From positions 1 to 8,489 of the forward strand of contig CABVBB010000064.1 in assembly GCA_902496505.1 (NCBI GenBank): DNA of 8,489 nucleotides, written 5' to 3'. This document shows, piece after piece, positions 6,103-8,489 of the stretch (position 1 is its first letter; every line of letters starts with the position of its first letter). Made by a program: the position numbers and the translations under genes. Source of the stretch: an uncultured Peptococcaceae bacterium (GTDB lineage: Bacteria > Bacillota > Peptococcia > Peptococcales > Peptococcaceae). Under the pieces are notes generated by a model. It was given only the letters and a program-made list of their open reading frames with translations, had not been told where the DNA came from and did no database searches.

Positions 6103-7221
6103 ATGTATTCACCCGCAGCAGCTAAACTGCTCTTTCTAGGGATCGACGGAATGGATCCTGATACCACCCGCCGCTTAGTCGATGAAGGCAAAATGCCAAA
6201 CACCCAGACTCTGATCCAACGCGGCGCCTGCCGGCAGGATCTGCATATGCTGGGCGGCGTACCGACCATCACGCCGCCGATGTGGATGACGCTGGCTACT
6301 GGTGCCAGCCCAAACGTGCACGGCATCACCTGTTTTTGGAGCCAAAGTCCTGATTCCTTAGAAGAACTGGTCTATGCCTTCCATTCCAGCTTAAACAAAG
6401 CCGAGCCCCTCTGGAACGTCACCGCTGAAGCAGGCAAAAAGACCTTGGTCTTTCATTGGCCAGCTGGTTCTTGGCCGCCTACCAGCGATAGTCCAAACCT
6501 CTCCGTGATCGACGGCACGACCCCAGGCTGTGTCAATATGGGCGTCTCGACCATTGATGCTGAACGTTTGGTGACCGCCTCCACAGAGATCACCGAAGTC
6601 CGCTTCAAATCCAAAATCGCCATCAATAACGGTGCAGGCTGCGTGATCAATGTCGTTGAAGAAGATAATGCGGAATTGAGCCTTTCCGAAAAATCCACCA
6701 GCGGCGGTAATCTCAAAAATCTGGAATTTTCTTTCAGTGATGGCGAAGGCTCTTTTGAGGAAATGCAGATCGATATGGTCAACAGCCCCATCACTGTGCC
6801 TACAGGCTGGCAATTTGAACTGCCGCCGGAGGCAAAAGAATTTGTGCTGTTAGCCAGCAAAGGCTTAGTCCGCCGTTATGGATTGATCCTGAAAAACGCC
6901 GCCGGCCTTTATGATACCGTCCAGATCTATACTTCCAAAAAAAATCCCGTCCCCTTAGTCGTTTTGAATACCAAGAATTACATCAAATTCGGCGTCGTCG
7001 ATACTTATACCATCGACAATGAGGAAAAAAGCGGCTGCTGCTCTTATGCGCTATTAGATCTCAAAGAAGATGGCTCCTTCATCCGTATGCATCTCAGCAG
7101 TCAAATGGATATCGAAAACGATTCACACTTCCATCCACAAGAGCTTTATCATAAGATCGTCGCTCATGCCGGCTATATCACCAACATCAACAGACCGGCG
7201 GTCAATACGCTGATCTGGTAG
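6103..7221 (+). CDS. N-terminal part of the frameshifted phosphatase (nucleophile half)
   Basis: 372 residues. D15 in FLGIDGMDP is the first metal ligand and T57 in GGVPTITPPMW is the predicted nucleophile, followed by TLATG and VHGIT. The W/P-rich block runs over about residues 99-142. The insert up to residue 355 differs most from the paralogues near 165-225, where a serine- and acid-rich stretch replaces their sequence, and becomes similar again at GLVRRYGLILKN. The last 10-17 residues before the TAG do not resemble the family, as expected after a frameshift. Alone it lacks the second half of the metal site, so no activity is expected. It faces away from the regulator operon and has its own promoter. 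Confidence 0.75.
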   Translation: MYSPAAAKLLFLGIDGMDPDTTRRLVDEGKMPNTQTLIQRGACRQDLHMLGGVPTITPPMWMTLATGASPNVHGITCFWSQSPDSLEELVYAFHSSLNKAEPLWNVTAEAGKKTLVFHWPAGSWPPTSDSPNLSVIDGTTPGCVNMGVSTIDAERLVTASTEITEVRFKSKIAINNGAGCVINVVEEDNAELSLSEKSTSGGNLKNLEFSFSDGEGSFEEMQIDMVNSPITVPTGWQFELPPEAKEFVLLASKGLVRRYGLILKNAAGLYDTVQIYTSKKNPVPLVVLNTKNYIKFGVVDTYTIDNEEKSGCCSYALLDLKEDGSFIRMHLSSQMDIENDSHFHPQELYHKIVAHAGYITNINRPAVNTLIW

Positions 7222-7253
7222 AAAAACTGATCCTGCCTGGCTGGAAGCAGTTT

Positions 7254-8132
7254 ATGGAATGGCAGTCCAAAGCCATCAACTATTGCATCGCCGAAGAACA
7301 CTATGAGGTCATTTTTTCGCATATGCACAATGTCGATGCTCTAGGCCATCAATTTTGGCATTGGCGCAAAAAACGCCAGCGCAGGGAAACTGACCCTGCT
7401 CTGTATGAACGTTTTTCTGAGCAGTGCTATCGCGATACTGATGCCTATATCGGCTCTTTTCTCCATCTCTTGGATGAAGGCTGGACGATCTTCCTCTTCT
7501 CCGACCACGGCTTCTTAACTTCCGATGAAGAGGAACCGCCTGTATTAGGCGATCCCTTTGGCATCAATGTCCCCGTCATGGAGACCTTGGGCTATACCGT
7601 GCTCAAAAAAGACAGCAATGGACAGCCTTTAAAGGAGATCGATTGGACACAGACCCGAGCTGTAGCCGCTCGCGGCAACCACATCTATCTCAATCTCAAA
7701 GGCCGTTATGCGACAGGTATCGTCGATCCTGCTGATCAATATGCGCTTGAAGAACAGATCATCGATGATCTCTACCGCTACCGTGACCCTGCTTCAGGAC
7801 GAAGGATCGTTTATCTCTGCATGCGCAACAAAGATGCCGCTTTGGTAGGCTTGGGCGGTGAGACCTGCGGCGATATCTTATATTGGCTCAATGAAGGCTT
7901 CAACCGCGGTCATGGCGACTCTTTGCCCACCTTCACCGGTGAATCCGGCACCTGCGTATCGCCGATCTTCATTGCCGCCGGCTCCGGCATCAAAGCAGGC
8001 TTCTATACCGACCGAGCCATCCGCGAAATGGACGTCACCCCCACCGCCGCTGCTTTGCTGGGCGTCCGTATGCCTGCCCAGTGTGAAGGCGCACCCGTCT
8101 ATCAAATATTAGCTGACCACGCTGTCGATTGA
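7254..8132 (+). CDS. C-terminal part of the frameshifted phosphatase (metal-binding half)
   Basis: 292 residues if read from the ATG at 7254. It holds D28 and H32 in HNVDALGH, D84 and H85 in SDHG, and H220 in RGHGDSL. It ends in the block RMPAQCEGAPVYQIL, also present in the intact paralogue. The ATG aligns inside the family, not at a natural N-terminus, and the in-frame sequence upstream to 7188 still resembles the paralogues, so the true coding region starts before it. GGAAG (7243-7247) 6 bases ahead could allow weak re-initiation 32 bases after the TAG, which would give two separate polypeptides. After SDHG this copy reads FLTSDEEEP, without the EHG/KHG found in the other two. A basic stretch (WRKKRQRR) follows the HNVD motif. 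Confidence 0.7.
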   Translation: MEWQSKAINYCIAEEHYEVIFSHMHNVDALGHQFWHWRKKRQRRETDPALYERFSEQCYRDTDAYIGSFLHLLDEGWTIFLFSDHGFLTSDEEEPPVLGDPFGINVPVMETLGYTVLKKDSNGQPLKEIDWTQTRAVAARGNHIYLNLKGRYATGIVDPADQYALEEQIIDDLYRYRDPASGRRIVYLCMRNKDAALVGLGGETCGDILYWLNEGFNRGHGDSLPTFTGESGTCVSPIFIAAGSGIKAGFYTDRAIREMDVTPTAAALLGVRMPAQCEGAPVYQILADHAVD

Positions 8133-8147
8133 TTTTTTTCCTACATC

Positions 8148-8188
8148 AAAAAGCGCCTTGCCTCTTACGCGGCAAAGCGCTTTTTTTT
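8148..8188. terminator. Bidirectional Rho-independent terminator between convergent genes
   Basis: A 15-base arm (8148-8162) pairs with 8171-8185 with a single mismatch around an 8-base loop. The GC-rich core is flanked by A residues on the left and eight T residues (8181-8188) on the right. The plus-strand transcript gets an 8-U tail and the minus-strand one a 5-U tail, so it can end both the phosphatase gene and the gene entering from the right. Confidence 0.85.
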
Positions 8189-8214
8189 GCTGGTCATGCG
8201 GATAACGCTCTTGA

Positions 8215-8489
8215 TCACTCCTCACTGACAGAGCCGTTACAGAGGTTTTCGCCAAACAGCCTCAGCTTGCCAGCCAGGATCGTTTCCAGCATGGTCACGG
8301 CGTTGGTCAGGGAGCGCACGGATTTATTGACCTGGAGCAATTCTTCGGCGGAAACGTCGGGCATAGCGATGATCCGCTGGAGCTTTTCGCCTTCTGCATT
8401 CAGGATGTGCGCCAGACCGGCTTCTTCTAGGGCGACAGATTCGATGATATCGGTGATGGCCTGTTCTCTGGGGCCGCTGATGAAGACGA
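8215..8489 (-). CDS. Small conserved Firmicutes protein of unknown function, C-terminal part
   Basis: The last 90 codons and a TGA (8215-8217) are visible; the start lies beyond the right edge. The helical stretch ESVALEEAGLAHILNAEGEK, then QRIIA, an acidic break and LLQVNKSVRSLTNAVTMLE resemble a C-terminal helical module that I recall from small or collagen-like, possibly spore-surface, proteins of Clostridia and Bacilli. That link rests on memory of the motif, not on a search. No cysteine cluster, metal site or membrane helix is visible. It faces the phosphatase gene across a shared terminator and looks functionally unrelated to the cluster. Confidence 0.7.
   Translation of the reverse strand, partial: VFISGPREQAITDIIESVALEEAGLAHILNAEGEKLQRIIAMPDVSAEELLQVNKSVRSLTNAVTMLETILAGKLRLFGENLCNGSVSEE

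Larger units (their letters stand above)
6103..8132 (+). pseudogene. Third alkaline phosphatase superfamily gene, broken by a one-base frameshift
   Basis: The first part is read in one frame to a TAG at 7219-7221. The homologous remainder continues in the -1 frame, which is open from 7155. Joining the frames gives a 676-residue protein, against 670 for the intact paralogue. Between the conserved GY/GF pair (near 7171) and the NY that precedes the HNVD motif, all three paralogues have exactly 36 residues if one base is restored here. The shared G and L in this stretch fall in the -1 frame by 7200, placing the lesion at about 7177-7199. The overlap holds no X-XXY-YYZ slippery heptamer, so programmed shifting is unlikely. 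A recent mutation or a sequencing error are the two likely causes. All catalytic residues survive across the two parts and there are no other stops, so decay, if real, is recent. Confidence 0.7.

Noticed and set aside
7155..7221. Programmed -1 ribosomal frameshift joining the two halves of the third phosphatase
   Set aside because: The overlap has no slippery heptamer in the right phase. The A-run at 7221-7226 lies after the stop codon, and the intact paralogue has no such shift.
8189..8214. Possible small gene or RNA between the terminator and the right-hand gene
   Set aside because: Only 26 bases, with no start, ribosome site or structure.

Overview
The window holds a compact cluster of one enzyme family and its probable regulators. 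Three paralogous genes encode large (about 670 residues) metal-dependent phosphatases/phosphodiesterases of the alkaline phosphatase superfamily, of the type I phosphodiesterase / nucleotide pyrophosphatase kind. Two LysR-type regulators sit between them. Strong GGAGG-type ribosome sites, near-consensus sigma-A promoters, U-tailed terminators and a family of small proteins at the right edge that I recall from spore-forming Firmicutes all suggest a Bacillota (Firmicutes) chromosome of mid GC content. I cannot name the genus.

Layout, left to right. Positions 1-3794 (minus strand) carry two tandem phosphatase genes 15 bases apart, so almost certainly co-transcribed. The upstream one (1782-3794) is complete; the downstream one runs off the left edge and lacks about its last 80 codons. 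Positions 3795-3941 hold a U-tailed composite hairpin terminator for the regulator operon, and then a short leader with a TATA-N5-TATA palindrome ahead of the phosphatase pair. Positions 3942-5830 (minus strand) carry two LysR-type regulators 20 bases apart, read from a near-consensus promoter at 5883-5911. Positions 5831-6102 form a divergent control region with back-to-back promoters and, between them, a 19-bp interrupted palindrome placed where LysR proteins usually bind. Positions 6103-8132 (plus strand) carry a third phosphatase gene, broken by what looks like a single missing base near 7177-7199. A bidirectional terminator follows (8148-8188). The last 275 bases hold the C-terminal end of an unrelated small protein on the minus strand.

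How the parts may work together (inference): the two regulators, or one of them, respond to a small molecule and control both the divergent phosphatase and the phosphatase pair downstream of them. Two facts support this. A 16-base element, identical at 15 positions, lies in front of both phosphatase transcription units, and an interrupted palindrome lies between the divergent promoters. None of the three enzymes has a signal peptide, so they should act in the cytoplasm. Their substrate cannot be told from sequence. I see no tRNA, rRNA, CRISPR array, insertion sequence or prophage feature.
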